Of a stretch of 64,000 bases of DNA, positions 1-12,075 are shown in pieces. The position numbers and the translations under genes were made by a program. The notes beneath the pieces were generated by a model. That model was not told where the DNA came from, ran no database searches, and saw nothing but the letters and a program-made list of their open reading frames with translations. Source of the DNA: Cylicocyclus nassatus (Eukaryota; Nematoda; Chromadorea; Rhabditida; Strongylidae); NCBI GenBank assembly GCA_958299035.1, contig CATQJL010000223.1, forward strand, positions 55,658,302 through 55,722,301, given 5' to 3'. Within the stretch, counting starts at the first letter, position 1; every line of letters starts with the position of its first letter.

Positions 1-1555
1 TGCCAGAGAAATACTTACGAAAATTACAGGGATTGTATCGACCAAGACCGTCAGCCGAGATCATCCGGCATACGAAATTTGCGAGAAATTTCTCGTGTGA
101 TGATCTGATCATTTTGACACCCACATTTTGATTACTTTTCCTGGTTTCGTTATTGTTGTTGACTTCTTCATTGGATTTGTTCGTTTTCTTGCATGCCCGG
201 ATCGATACTCTCCGCAATCTCCAGTTGGCCAGCCGCTGATCTACGATTTTGCGATATTGCGCGGGATATTTGGTAGTGCTATTTCATAATCTTTATCAAT
301 CCCTGTGAATGCTATAAAAGCGAGCCGCCACGGCTACCCTCTGCTCTATTTTCTGTGTTTTTTGTATGATAAAGAGTTTGGTTCGAGCGTCTTTGCTCCC
401 CCTGCTATCTGGCCCACGCTACGTGGTGGTAAGCGTGCTGCACTCGATAATCAACACATGGTTGAAGAAGTCCTTCAGTCCTCCAATACTACGGGGATCT
501 CGTACAGCCTCGAACCAACTCACGCCGCATAGAGAGATCGCTTCGCGAAAAATTCGCGCAAATCGTGATTCCTGATCCATACCCAGTAGTGGCAGGCCAA
601 AGAACACAGTTCAGCTAAGTCATCGACAGACCAACAAAAGTGTGCCAACCAGTGATATACTGAAGGAACTTATAAAGTGTTCCAGGGATCACAACCTCCA
701 CTTCAAGGTAAAAACCGATAAGACGAAACAAGCACCCGCCACCAATTTAAATGCCACGATGAAAATTTTCTTGTGCCGGAGACGAGGTGATCATGACTGA
801 ACAAGTTTACGCGCGCAAACGTGAGATGATGCAGGAGGACGGAGAAGAATTACAAAAGCGGCAGCAGCGCGCAGTACACGTATCGTTGAAGCTCCTAAAC
901 GATCGCAGGAGGGAGACGCAGCGCATCCTGGAGCGGCTCAAAGCAGGAAAGGTGATGGAGAAGCAGTAGCGGGGCAGCCGGTGTAAACGAGGCCAACAAG
1001 TAGAAGATGAGGAAGAAGGCGAAGGAGACGAATGATGGAGAAGAATGATCACCAAGCAGGTCCACAGTGTCGAAAAACTCGACCGATATTTTCCGTTTTG
1101 ATAATCGATTTTTGATTGCCTTTCAAAGCCAAGTGCGCGGCTAACCCTTTCTTTGTACGGCTGCAGCTCCGCTAAGAAGCTAAGAAGCTCCACAGCCTGG
1201 CGACCTCCTCCTTTCGTTCTTGACTTTAGCGCTATTTTAGATACCTTGCTTCATCTTATTTGGTTGGGCCTTATATTGCTTCCAAACCTAGTGCCTTTAT
1301 TCGCTTTCAGTTCATTTAGACCAAAACTATCAAGTGTTTTATCACTTACGTCCTGCCACAATCAGAATCTCACCTTGAAATGGTAATATATTTCGCTTGC
1401 AATATCGTTTATAGAAATTTGTCTTTGTTAATAAAGGTTTAATTACCCAAGTTTGAGGTAACCACGTGCACAACTTTGTAACTCTGGAGACCCGCGTGGC
1501 AGTTGATATTTTGGCGGCATTGTCAAGTGGTATTCGACGATTATAGTACTGACTA
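1..1555. other. intergenic stretch, no supported gene
   Basis: No spliced gene model could be built here on either strand. One short, highly charged, Glu/Gln/Arg-rich reading frame at 787-969 (plus) looks like a coiled coil (60 residues), but it has no recognisable domain and no supporting splice signals. It could be a fragment of a decayed element. Confidence 0.4.
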
Positions 1556-1557
1556 TA

Positions 1558-2229
1558 CAGGGTGTCCCAAAAAATGTAAGCACTGTTTGATTGTTAATAA
1601 CTTTCTTATTATGAGGTCTTTCGAGAAGCGGTAAGGCGCCATTTTTACAGGCTTCAACTTAGATTCACAGTATAGAGCGAATCACCGATCGCTCTTCACT
1701 ACTGTAGGATTACGGAGAAACTTGGAACATATGGTGCCACTGTGGAAAAAGCTGCCGTTTAAATTTTCAAAAAGATGTGAAAACTTGTGTAATAGGGGTT
1801 TTAGGGACGCTGAGTTCAATACTCAACTATTCTCAAGATTGCGAAGCTTTCTGACGGTGTAACTGCACTTTTTAGGAACATTGAGAAAATAGCCGCTACT
1901 GCTTACCTCGCATAACTCTCAGTGAAGCATCATAATAAGTTGGAAGCTTTACAGTTGGAATCAGCAAATCTAATCGGCCTAATGTAAAAGTTTTCCGGCT
2001 GTTTTGATTCCTTCCTGAAGCAAAATATGGCCTTTCATGGCCCAAAACCCTCTTTCAAGTTTCTACCGTAATTTTACTGTAACGGAGAAAGATGGGCGAT
2101 TCGCTCTATAATGTGAATCTATGTTGAAGCCAGCTCTACAAAATGGCGCTTACCGCTTCTCGAGAGACCTCATAATATAAGAGAATTATTAACAATCAAA
2201 CAGTGGATACATTTTTTTAGGACACCCTG
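1558..2229. mobile_element. mariner/Tc1-type foldback MITE
   Basis: The two ends are long, imperfect inverted repeats. The left end starts CAGGGTGTCC and the right end is its complement, with TA dinucleotides directly outside each end (1556-1557 and 2230-2231). The inverted similarity continues inward for more than 100 bp on each side, including the segment around the words CTTTCGAGAAGCGG and GAGCGAATC. No transposase frame is visible. The TA flanks and the CAGGGTG terminus fit a non-autonomous Tc1/mariner element. Confidence 0.7.
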
Positions 2230-2845
2230 TATACCTCGTCTCATTCCATTATACAACTGGCGTTTGGGGCTCTTTACGAAACGAAGGCAAACTTCTTCAA
2301 AAGTAGTTGATCTGGGACAGTATTGATCTGGAGGATGATAGCTGCTACAGTTTCCCCTTCATTCTGAAAATTCGGTTCTCCACTGCGATCCCTTCCCCAG
2401 CAAGACTTGTAAGTAAAAGATAAATATGTGACAGGAATCAACCGCCAAGCTAAAGCTAGCATAAATAGACGCTTCCTTCTTTGCTTTTTGAGGAGAAGTT
2501 CACTCAGACCCTCTGTACAAAAAAAACTGTATTTCTTTGCATATGCGGTGTAATCCCATCAAGAAGCTGGCAGCATGAATAAAATTCTTTGATTATGCTT
2601 GCGATTATAATTACAGTCGAAAAGAAATGTCAGACATGATATTAACGATGGAACTTAATTATATTAGTCGCACACCTGACATTATAGCACTCAACAAGCT
2701 TGCCCAAAAGTCAGATGAGGTAGTGAGCTAGCACTTCTACGATGATTTGGCAGATATTCAATTGGCAAGGCATTTCGGAACAAGTAGTAACACCCGAGAA
2801 AACAAACAATTGAAAACATAACAATTAAATAGTCTGTAGGATAGC
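2230..2845. other. 3' flank of hydroxylase copy A, nothing else seen
   Basis: This is the stretch between the mariner-type element and the stop codon of prolyl 4-hydroxylase copy A. It should contain the 3' UTR of that gene (minus strand), but I could not identify a clear AATAAA signal close to the stop. No other coding signal was found. Confidence 0.4.
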
Positions 2846-5800
2846 TCAGATAGCTCTGAAGATGTCTTTCGAGAGGTCAGGGCTAAGATTGGGTGCATAT
2901 TTTGGATCAGGACCAAATCCAAGATCACCGACAAATCTGGAAATTTGCTAGGATTTTTGGGCGAAAAGGAAAAGTGCAGGTCTTACCTCTCTGCATCCGA
3001 AATCTTCAAACCACATGGTCGACGGAATTCGTTTCCTTTTTCATGAATCCATTTATTCGAGACCTGCAACAGATTAAAAAAACCCATTTTTTGCTTAGAT
3101 ATAAAGTTCACTTACCCATTTTACTCCCACAAGGACTGGGCATGCGGCATGACGAGTTCTTGGGTCGCCATCACCAAATCTGTGTAGGTTGTACCAGAAT
3201 AGGGCATCGTTCTGGAAATAGTCGTTATTTTCTAAATTTCACGATTGGTCAAAGGATTTCCTTGCTTAAGTCTTTTCAACATTTTTTAGCAACCTAACAA
3301 AAAATTCCCTTTTCAACACTTTCTGCATTTCTCAAGCCAAGATGTTGACGAAGGATTGGCAAAAATACCTTTGATGGCATCACCGTAGATTTGGCATCGG
3401 TAAATACAGTGGCACCGCCAAATACTGGCTGAGACATCTGAAAAATAACCCAAATACTAGGTTTTTCAAAATTTTATAATTTGACTCACGTAAAGAAGAA
3501 CAGTAGCGATACGATTGCCTGTGCCAAGAGTATCGAAAGATTTCACCTCATCTTTCCGAGCATGGTCAAAGTGAGGGTCGTAGTGACCCCCGATACCGTA
3601 GTTAGCAATCTGGGAACGTAGTTCATTTTTAAAACCTTTTATCTAGAGATGTTTTGATACCAAACCTGCAATTCCTCAGCAGTTTCCATTTCTAGATTTG
3701 TCATCATATCAAGACGTTTGTTGAAACGGTCAACGACCTCATGCTCCCATCCTTTTAGCCAAGCGCTAAAAGATAAAGAAATTTTTAGTAGCATATTTTG
3801 GCAGCTTTTCGTTCCATGTGGAATGTTAAGAAGTGATGTAGAGAATTTTGGGAAAAGACAGAGTAAACAAAAATTGTTACTAACGGATTTCTTCTCTGCG
3901 ACAAACTCGCTTATCAAAAGCATTTCTTTTGCAATGAAATCTGCACTTTTTGATTAAGATAAAAAAGGTCAAGTCTTATATGGAATTTGCAAGTTATTTG
4001 GCAAGTTATATTTTTGAAGACAGCGTCCAGGCAAAATTTCTCCCCGATTAGTACCTAGTCCACAGAACGCCTTGGAGGTAAGACACCTACGTTAGTCCGA
4101 GCTTCTAATGTGGTCTCTAAATGGGAAAATGGACCTGGAAGTCGCGAAAGTGCTATCAAGCCACGCCCGCTCTATCAAGCTTCGCCCACCCAAGTGCTGA
4201 AAGTCGCCGCCTTCAGGACAGGGGACCCAGAAACCAGGTTTTCCAGGGGTTTGGCATTCTTGTAATTCATCCCTATAACCAAAGCCACAGAAAGACCCCA
4301 GAATAACGAAAACATGGAAGGCGAAGATTTGGATGTATGCAGGCTTTAACTATGATGAAACGTTAGAAAATAAGAGACACAAAATCTCCTTAATTTTTCT
4401 GCATTTCCACTGCCGTGCAATTCTCATTTGGTCAGTCGCATTATTCCCAATACGTACTAAAATTTACTCTTTCTACAATTAACCAAATTACTTACCTTTT
4501 ACTGATTCGGTACGTTGCCGTGATAAGATTTCCTGTAGCCGCATCATGAACAGTGGCACGAGCAAGCTGTAAAGAATGTAGAATTATTCTACTGGGGCTT
4601 TTGACCAACTCTTTGTCACCACTAGTCATAAAAAATCAATAGCATCATCAACTAGACGCTCTACACTCTTCACCTTTGGTTTTGCTAGTTCTTGTATCAT
4701 TTCCACCTCCTCATCGCTGATAATATCCTTGAAGAGAACAGCAAGAGGGTTGAATCTCTTGATTTCGACCTGAAAAATTCAATTAGAAAGCAGTCACACC
4801 CAGACGACAGCTTCAATTACGGCCTTGAAGATTTACCACTTGGCTCAACCAAAACAAGCAGCATTTGTACTAAGAGCTGAGTAGTTAAAGTTTAGAGAAT
4901 AGAAATCTGTTGCAAAGCTCAAACAAAATAAAATTTGAAAACCGAAGACATCTTATATATAAAGCTGAATGTCTGTTTGTCTGTCTGTCCTGTCTGTCTG
5001 TATGTCTGTCTGTCTGTCTGTCTGTCAGTGGCGTACCCAGGATTTCGGCTCGGGGGGGGGGGGGGGGCGCGACAAAAATTTTTTTCTAAAGATGGTGCGT
5101 GGCGTTAGCCACGCACTCCGAAAAAATTTTTGGGGTGCTTCTCAAAATTTTTCCGGGTCCCCGACCCCTAAAATCTGGAAAAAGGGGGCGTGGCGTCAGC
5201 CACGCTCCCGAAAAAAAATTTTTTTATAAGGCTAAAATGAATTTTTAAAAAATTTTAAAAATTATTTTAATTATTTACAAGTAAAAACAAGTCACTTGCA
5301 CATTTTTATGACCCATGTAAGTAACTTTCAAAATTTCGCGACCCGTTCTCGGGGGGGGGGGCGCGCGCCCCCCCCCCCCGGTCCCCCCCCCTCGGTACGC
5401 CACTGCTGTCTGTCTGTACGTATGTTCCGAATACAAAATTCCATTTCTGAACCGATCCGGACCAAACTTGGCACACATACACATCGGGCCCCGGCGGGTA
5501 TCATAAGCCACTTTTCGTCATCGATCGATATCGATTTTATCGATTTTTTGCAAAATTTGAGCTACGGGGCTGGGAGTTGGCACAGGGGGTAATCGAGCAT
5601 GCTGATTACGATATAATAATGACAGGACCGGGCGGAGCCGGGTAAGTCAACTAGTGTTTCATAAAATGTCATAGATTTACGAGATAAATGTTATTTAGTA
5701 TATTTGAGAAAAATCCATGACCAAACATTTGAATTTAGCATACTTTTTATTTCTGCGTATGAAAAAAATCTACCTTTATCGGGGCATATACCAGGAATGG

Positions 5801-8800
5801 TCGATCTCGCTTGTAGTAGCAATACAGCTTTGATAGTTCTTTCTCGCTCTGAATGGACAAAAAGTTGCTTACAAGTTGTTTCTAATCTTCCATAGAGTTT
5901 ATTGTATTATTTACTTACCACCGGTACTTCATTCCGACAGAGAGCCTCGTAAACCATACGCTCTTCGTCACCAAGAGCACTTGTTGGGCGATCATTCCTT
6001 ATGCGTCCTAAGGATCTGTAAATGTATCCTAGATTACGGTAATTCCTTCGAATCTTATCGATTGTTAATATCTTTTCGGACTTTTTGTTACTCTACACAT
6101 TTTAAAAATGTCATATTAGTTACACTTTGAAATCACTCATTGTCAGTTTTAGATTCCATGCAGAATCCCAACTTGGATCTACATTTTTCGTCTGTGATTT
6201 TTGAGTATATCTTTACCGATAAAATTATATTTGTTGAAAAGTCGTAAAGCACCATTGGATTTCCTTTTTCATCTTAAGAGATTCTGCTAGCATAACTCCC
6301 CTTCCTTAAATATAGAAATGCATACCTTCTCATCTCGGCTTTCTTTACACCCTCCTCGGCAAGCAGGTCTTCATACCATTTGATGTTTTCCTTTTTGCTC
6401 GGGGATGTTCCGGATCTAAACAGATGAGGAGGTTAGCATATACCACTCATTCATTACGATTTTTTAATAATTTTATGCCAATGTAACAACTACGTAAAGG
6501 AATGCAAGCCAGTCCTGATCTAACAGCGATACTATAACGTCAGGTATTTGCAAAAAACAGAACTTTTTCATACATTTACGCTGACAAGGGAATGATGATT
6601 AGTTGAAGTGGTCCCTCAAGATGAGCTGTATGGTCTGAAGGGCATGAAACGTAGTAAAAGAAAAAAGTGTTGTGTATGGACGATGTTTGAGTTCATTCAA
6701 GTTTTTTTTCAGAACTGCAAAACAACGAACTCAACAGAGGGATTGAACCTGTCATCGTCTGCCTACAAGTCCCATTACTTTAACCAATAGACCACCCTCT
6801 CAATTCGCTGCCGTCCGATTGCCCAACCTCTTCCCCTCTCCAACCTCCATAACTTCTCCTCCAGAAACGTTTAGCAGATAAGGATGTCCGATTTAGAATC
6901 AGCGATTTAATTCCTTCAAAGTTTCACACAACACATCTTGATAGGCTACTCTGAGTAAACATTTTCCCTCGTGAGAGAAGTAGTTGTTGTATGGTATGTT
7001 TACTAGTTTGTGACACGACATTTTTGCAAAAGTCATTTATTTTTTTACTTGTCGGAGTGAACTTGAAAAAACTTTTGAAAAAATTTGATCTTTTCATGGC
7101 TCTCAAGGTTGACAGGAAAATGCAAAATTGATTTTTCAAAATTTTTCAACGTTTACAACTCTAAAACTAGAGGAGTTTCACTGAAACTAAGAGCTCCCAA
7201 AACAAAATCGCATGTCATCCCATTTTTTCACTGTGAGGGTAATTTCCGATTTTAACAGACTACTGGCACAAGATGTTCTTCAAAAAACATTAGCTAAATT
7301 TTTTACTACAAATCGTCCTATTTCCTAATCGTGAAACCAATTCATTGTCTTGTGCTGTAATTGTTATTATATGTATATTTTTTGCTGATGTCTTTTTCAT
7401 GCACTGATACTATGGTTTATACCATTGCAAGACTCTCCTTTTACTATTTCTACTCACGTGTATCAATAAATAAATAGATAAATAAATAAACTTACTCAAT
7501 TCATATAACTCCTCGATATATTGCAAAGCGTGTTTGAGATTTCCTTGCTTGTATAGCGAGAACGAAAGGTATTCCAGTACCTTGGAGATGCTTGTGATGA
7601 TTTATATCCATCAAAGTATTCGGTAACGACAACGTACTTCTTCACGATCAGCAGCTGGGTCTTCCTCATCTTCCATCTTTCGTAGTGCCTCTTCCATCCA
7701 CATAATGGTATGGTAATAGTCACCATCATTGTATGCGGCTTTTGCGATAGTGAAACAGTCGCCAGCTGGAAAAGAAAGATAATCATTTATTAACTTTTCT
7801 TAGCGAGGATATTGACTGATTTTTTTATTTGTATTAATCCTTTCAGGATGAGAATGTGTGCTGAATTTTTGAAAGTGACTTTTATGGGCTTAAGTTGTAA
7901 ATTATGAAATATAAATACCAAAAGCAGAGTCAGCTTTGTGGAAATAAATTCTCGAGGAAGGTGGGGGACGGGGGGGGGGGGGTGTCAAGAGGCGCGATCC
8001 TATTGCCAGATGGGCAGCTTATAGCACATATTTAGTGTTTTATAAAGTTCTAGAATCACTTGAAATCTCAAACGAAATATTTTTGGTAATTGCACGGATT
8101 GCTCCATTTCATCATCCTGAAATCAATTCCAAACAAAATTGTTGAAGGTCAAAAATCCTCGAAAATGCACTCAATAGCTATTTGTAAATAATCCGGTCAG
8201 TTTTCTAGCAGACCTCGTCAAACTTGTCAAATGGTTACTTCAAACAGCTAGTAAGCCATGGAGTATGTCCGGCACTTTTTGAACCCTCCCATAGCCTGAA
8301 ACTGGAGTTTTAAGTTGGTGACAGCCAGAAAAATCGCGCCTCTTGACCGTCTCCCGGACGGGGGGGGGGGGTTGCTAACGCAAAATTTACTTTCCCAGAC
8401 TCTTGGGTAACTGGCTGGAATCGGAATAAATTCTGTCGCAAAACATACTCAGACAAATCACGGGAACTTCCCGAGGGGCCAGCCAGTTCCATAATTGCTT
8501 GTATTATTTGAGTTACTGTATAATGTTACTGTATCCTGATCTCTGGAGCATAATCGTTGGCAGTTTCTTTCCTATCGCCATCACAAAGTTTTTACGCGTG
8601 TGTGTTCATTGCCAGATGAAGAGGATGATGATGAATCGCCTGATGTGACTAGCCAGATGTGTGATTGTTGCCAAATGAAATACATAAATATTATTTCTTT
8701 TCCAATTTCATGTGTGTAACCACGTCGATGAGGAAGCTTGCAGAGGAAAGAGCAGAAAATATGCTTACGATAGCATACAGGCCGAATAAATAATCCTGCG

Positions 8801-10487
8801 GAAGTTCCCAGCACGAGGGAACTTCCCGAAAGCTTCAATTAGGGAACTTCCCGAAGACGATAGCGGTACTTCCGCAGGTGACCGTCGGGAAATTCCGCTA
8901 AGGCCCTCGGGAAGTTCCCGTGAATTGTCTGAGTAGCTATATCACATCTTTTCAATCGGAAGAAGTTCATCCTCGGGAAGAATTTTTGTACCTCTACAAG
9001 TATAAACTGATAGGATTTAGATATTGTAGATGTCGCTAAATAATTTCAATATGAATTTGAAACTCACAATCGAATGTATAGTTTCCTTGACTGTCGTAGA
9101 TTCGACCCTGAGCAAGATCCCTGGTATCCAGACGATAGGTGTCTTGTAACCTCAGCAGCGCAATCGCAGCCCCGGTCAAATCCTCCTAAATGGCCCAAAT
9201 CTCATATTTTGTAAGTGACCATAATTTCTCTGCGTTTTTATTCAACAGGCCTTGCAGCCACCACCAGGCTAATGCCGCCACCTCCTTTCTCATCTCTCGT
9301 TTTTGAAAATTGTTCAGTTGAACAATCCGCCTTCAAAACTTAACCTTTAATCCCACTAATGGTTTTGTATGGGCTAACCTCGGTAGGGTAACGGACACCG
9401 TAGTTCGCATCGGTCATTTGCTCAATGAAATCGTGAGCCCTGTTCGTTAGCATTTTTCTTTTTAGCCCTTTCCAATCGAAAATCTGGAACGAAGCGTATT
9501 GAAGGTTTAGAGAATTTCATGCCATGAGAAATTATATACCTTTTTTTTGATGAGTAAAAATGCATTGACTGGATTAGAAATGTCCTGCAATCCGGTTTCC
9601 AGTGCTGCGTCATTTTTGCTCTCATATTGTAGTGCCAACCTAAATACAAATTGTGAAAGATTAGGGCCAATTAGTCTTCTGTAAATCTCTTAAAAAGCAC
9701 TCAGTTCCAAAAACTGGCTGCAATTACGGCACGCTCACTATGTAAAGTACATGTCGAAAAAGTGCATTGCTGCAAAATGTTCAGAATTGTCCAAAATTCC
9801 GAAAGTCGTAATTTCAAGATTTTTTCATTCTATAGCTCACAAAGCTGATTATCTTTGAAAGCTTATTATGAGCTGATGGCTATCGGTTTAGACTCAGAAA
9901 AAGATTTTAATTGCGGTATATCGCATTTGTTTCGAAATTTGGAGATTAGGATCCAGGGCTTACTCTGGGCGGAGTTGGCCACTTTGGGCCGGAACGTGTC
10001 GATGCGCTGATTATGGAAAGTCTCAGTGATAGACGTTAAATGTGTGTGTTTATGTGCTACTAGCTGGCTTACCCGGCTCCGCCGTATGTTCCGAATAGAA
10101 AATTCCATTTCTTAACCGATCCGGACCAAACTTGGCACACATACACTTCGGGCCCCGGCGGGTGTCACAGTCCACTTTTCGTTATCGATCGATGTCGATT
10201 TTATCGATTTTTTGCAAAATTTGAGCTAGGGGCTGGAATTTGGCAGGGGGTGTAATCTAGCATGCTGATCACCCCCACGGGGGTGATCAGCATGCTCGAT
10301 TACCCCCCTGTGCCAACTCCCAGCCCCGTAGTTCAAATTTTGCAAAAAATCGATAAAATTGATATCGATCGATGACGAAAAGTAGCCTATGACACCCGCC
10401 GGGGCCCGAAGTGTATGTGTGCTAAGTTTGGTCCCGATCGGTTCAGAAATGGAATTTTCTATTCGGAACATACGTACACACAGACAT

Positions 10488-10522
<35 letters not shown>

Positions 10523-12065
10523 TTCAGCTTTATATATAAGATATTTACCGGAATTTATGATCCTCTCCATAAAAGTTCAGCATAATCACCCAACTGTCCA
10601 AAAAAAATCTCAAATTTTTGAGAATTCCCCTTCATTACCCAATTGTTGAGAAAAGAAAATAAAAGATTGAATCTCTTTATGAAAAAGTGTACACTACTCG
10701 CAAACTGTCTATCAGTTAGCATTATCTGCGATGGTGTCAGTCAACTTTTATGAGCGGTATACGGTAGGACTAAAATTGATAATGACCAAAGATTTTTGCA
10801 TTTTCGGTACGGTATGGCAAGGTCTAGATTTGGCAAAGTGAGATGCGATGCTTGACAGCTCAACGGCGCTCAGATAATTTATGTATTCTTTTTTCAAGGT
10901 CTTATCTTCGACGAAGAATAGATAAAACTTTCTACTAAAAGATGTTCTACATAGAAAAACAAAGTTGAGAAAAACGAGTTTTCTAACAAAACGTGGTATG
11001 TGTCTTCAGCTTTGAAGCCGTGAAATCTAAGTCACGTTTTGAAAGTTTTTGATGTTATTATAACTCTAGAATAAAGTTTCCAATCAGAAAGGACAGTACT
11101 GGAGACCAGAGGATAAAATATGTAGTGTTTCCTATAAGCTTATCCGAAATCATCTAGGCCTCTAGTGATTTGTAGTGAAGTCAATATATTAGGTTTACTG
11201 ATAAATAATTTCGAGCGCTTTTGTGGATCTTACGAATGCTATAGGCAAATTTTTGTCCGATATCTGGTATTCCCGCACAGAGCAGTTTAATAAAAATCGG
11301 AACGTAAATTTCGTTTCAGTCGAACTTATTCTTCAATGAAGGCGCAAAGAAGTGAAGTACACCAGTTTTCTCATTTTGTGCAAATGCGAGAGTTTTTTTT
11401 TAACAAAGAACTCGAGATGGTCGACCACAATTTCTATCATTAATTGTTAAGCAGAGAAAACTTGTGTACATTTGAATAGCAGATTACTTATCTCTAATCC
11501 ATTACAGATGACGAAGCTTGAAAATTCAAAGAATAAGCTTTTGGAAGTCAAACCATAGGGGGGGGGGGGGGAGGGAGCAACTGTTTTTGATAGTAGTTAA
11601 GTTTGAACTTCTTCTTCGCAAAATTTGTGGATAAAAAGGAAAAGTTTTTCTGCGGAGATGACGCCAAAATAAAATTTTTTACCAACTTAATGTTATTCTT
11701 CGAGATTCTTGAGATACTTTCTATATAAGCTCAAGCAGAAAATACTGGATGTCTTTTCGAACTCTCTTGATTTTTTCATAGAGATATGTAAAAACACACC
11801 TCTCATCAATATATATTTTTCAAAATCCGATCATCTCAACACTACATCCCTATACGGTTTTGCCAATTTTGCAAATATTTGCTGTTAAATAAACTGACGC
11901 TCTCAAGTCCGTCAATCGTTTCTGTTCCTCTTCGATGTAATTGTAGAGTAGTGATGGGATAGATTTCTCGGTGTCCAGCAGACCTTGCATTTCGGCCATG
12001 GAAGTAAACAAATCCGCCAGAGCGATGGCACTACACAGGGCCACAAGACCCAATGAGAAAATCAT
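2846..12065 (-). CDS. phy: collagen prolyl 4-hydroxylase alpha subunit, copy A (17 exons, one frameshift)
   Basis: This encodes the catalytic alpha subunit that 4-hydroxylates proline in procollagen Gly-X-Pro repeats, using 2-oxoglutarate, O2, Fe(II) and ascorbate. It works in the ER with protein disulfide isomerase. Coding exons, 5' to 3': 12065-11899, 9639-9540, 9483-9379, 9185-9068, 7765-7638, 7580-7496, 6415-6326, 6015-5919, 5848-5774, 4769-4674, 4566-4496, 3765-3666, 3609-3490, 3437-3369, 3211-3116, 3063-2987, 2936-2846. All introns are GT-AG. The protein would be about 561 residues, close to C. elegans PHY-1. Residues 1-17 are a signal peptide, followed by the alpha N-terminal domain, a TPR-like peptide-binding region (about 125-235) and the dioxygenase domain. 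The Fe ligands are H424 and D426 (HFD) and H495. K505 binds 2-oxoglutarate, and the spacing matches the human enzyme. Exon 7 is 90 nt and breaks the frame: an A-run there is one base short, or there are two extra bases. This could be a sequencing error or a recent pseudogene mutation. Repeats fill introns 1, 4 and 9. Whether this is the phy-1 or phy-2 orthologue is not resolved. Confidence 0.93.
4951..5654 (+). mobile_element. Helitron-like non-autonomous element, copy 1
   Basis: The element begins TCTTATATATAAAGC and ends CTAG. It lies between an A (4950) and a T (5655), which is the Helitron insertion preference. A short GC-rich hairpin (CCGGGCGGAGCCGG) sits about a dozen bases before the end, as expected for a Helitron 3' terminus. 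A CTGT microsatellite follows the 5' end, then a conserved core (ACCGATCCGGACCAAACTT and an ATCGATCGATATCGAT stretch). Two more copies with the same ends occur at 10060-10541 and 39472-40086. It sits in intron 9 of hydroxylase copy A and itself contains a hAT-type MITE (5026-5405). Confidence 0.72.
5026..5405. mobile_element. hAT-type MITE nested in Helitron-like copy 1
   Basis: The termini are CAGTGGCGTAC and its complement GTACGCCACTG. The element is flanked by CTGTCTGT on both sides. That matches an 8-bp hAT target duplication, although the host sequence is itself a CTGT repeat, so the duplication is ambiguous here. Inside are long runs of G and C and short inverted words (GGCGTTAGCCACGC). 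The relative at 41853-42194 has an unambiguous 8-bp duplication, which supports the classification. Confidence 0.75.
6326..6415 (-). other. exon 7 of hydroxylase copy A, frame broken
   Basis: The acceptor and donor are clear and the encoded peptide matches copy B on both sides (PEHPRAK, then IKWYEDLL). The exon is 90 nt, while the equivalent exon of copy B is 88 nt and a 91-nt exon would keep the frame. The break lies in the A/G-rich run around 6385-6397. A missing base in the five-A run is the simplest explanation and is the kind of error pyrosequencing makes. A true mutation cannot be excluded. Confidence 0.75.
7983..8346. mobile_element. short inverted-repeat element in intron 4 of copy A
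   Basis: The left end reads GTCAAGAGGCGCGAT and the right end carries the complement (ATCGCGCCTCTTGAC). Both are followed or preceded by a run of 12 or so G residues. There is no coding potential between the ends. I see no clear target duplication, so the superfamily is unknown. Confidence 0.5.
8446..8935. mobile_element. MITE with GGGAACTTCCC palindromes, intron 4 of copy A
   Basis: The ends are inverted repeats of about 30 bp starting CTCAGACAA and containing GGGAACTTCCCGAG, with TA dinucleotides at both outer edges (8446-8447 and 8934-8935). The palindrome GGGAACTTCCC or a close variant occurs at 8462-8472, 8817-8827, 8842-8852 and 8909-8919, and GGGAAATTCC at 8887-8896. No coding sequence is present. 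The TA flanks suggest a Tc1/mariner-type non-autonomous element. Confidence 0.6.
10060..10541 (-). mobile_element. Helitron-like element copy 2 with internal palindrome
   Basis: Read on the minus strand it starts TCTTATATATAAAGC (after an A) and ends CTAG (before a T), like the copy at 4951. Between the ends the core is present twice in opposite orientation: roughly 10085-10268 is the reverse complement of 10275-10482. The whole element can therefore fold into a hairpin with a very short loop. It lies in intron 1 of hydroxylase copy A. Confidence 0.7.
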
Positions 12066-12075
12066 CTGAAAGACA
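12066..12075 (-). promoter_or_regulatory. 3' splice acceptor directly before start codon of copy A
   Basis: On the minus strand the bases just before the ATG are GTCTTTCAG, a nematode-type splice acceptor that abuts the initiator codon. It may be a spliced-leader trans-splice site or the acceptor of an intron in the 5' UTR. It supports the chosen start together with the signal peptide that follows. Confidence 0.6.

Noticed and set aside
787..969. Short charged coiled-coil frame
   Set aside because: At sixty codons with no homologue I recognise and no splice sites, it cannot be called a gene.
4967..5025. Independent CTGT microsatellite
   Set aside because: It is a standard part of the Helitron-like family, present in the same place in the other copies.
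7466..7490. LINE tail of AATA units beside exon 6 of copy A
   Set aside because: It is only a short AAAT-rich stretch next to the donor, with no retrotransposon sequence upstream.
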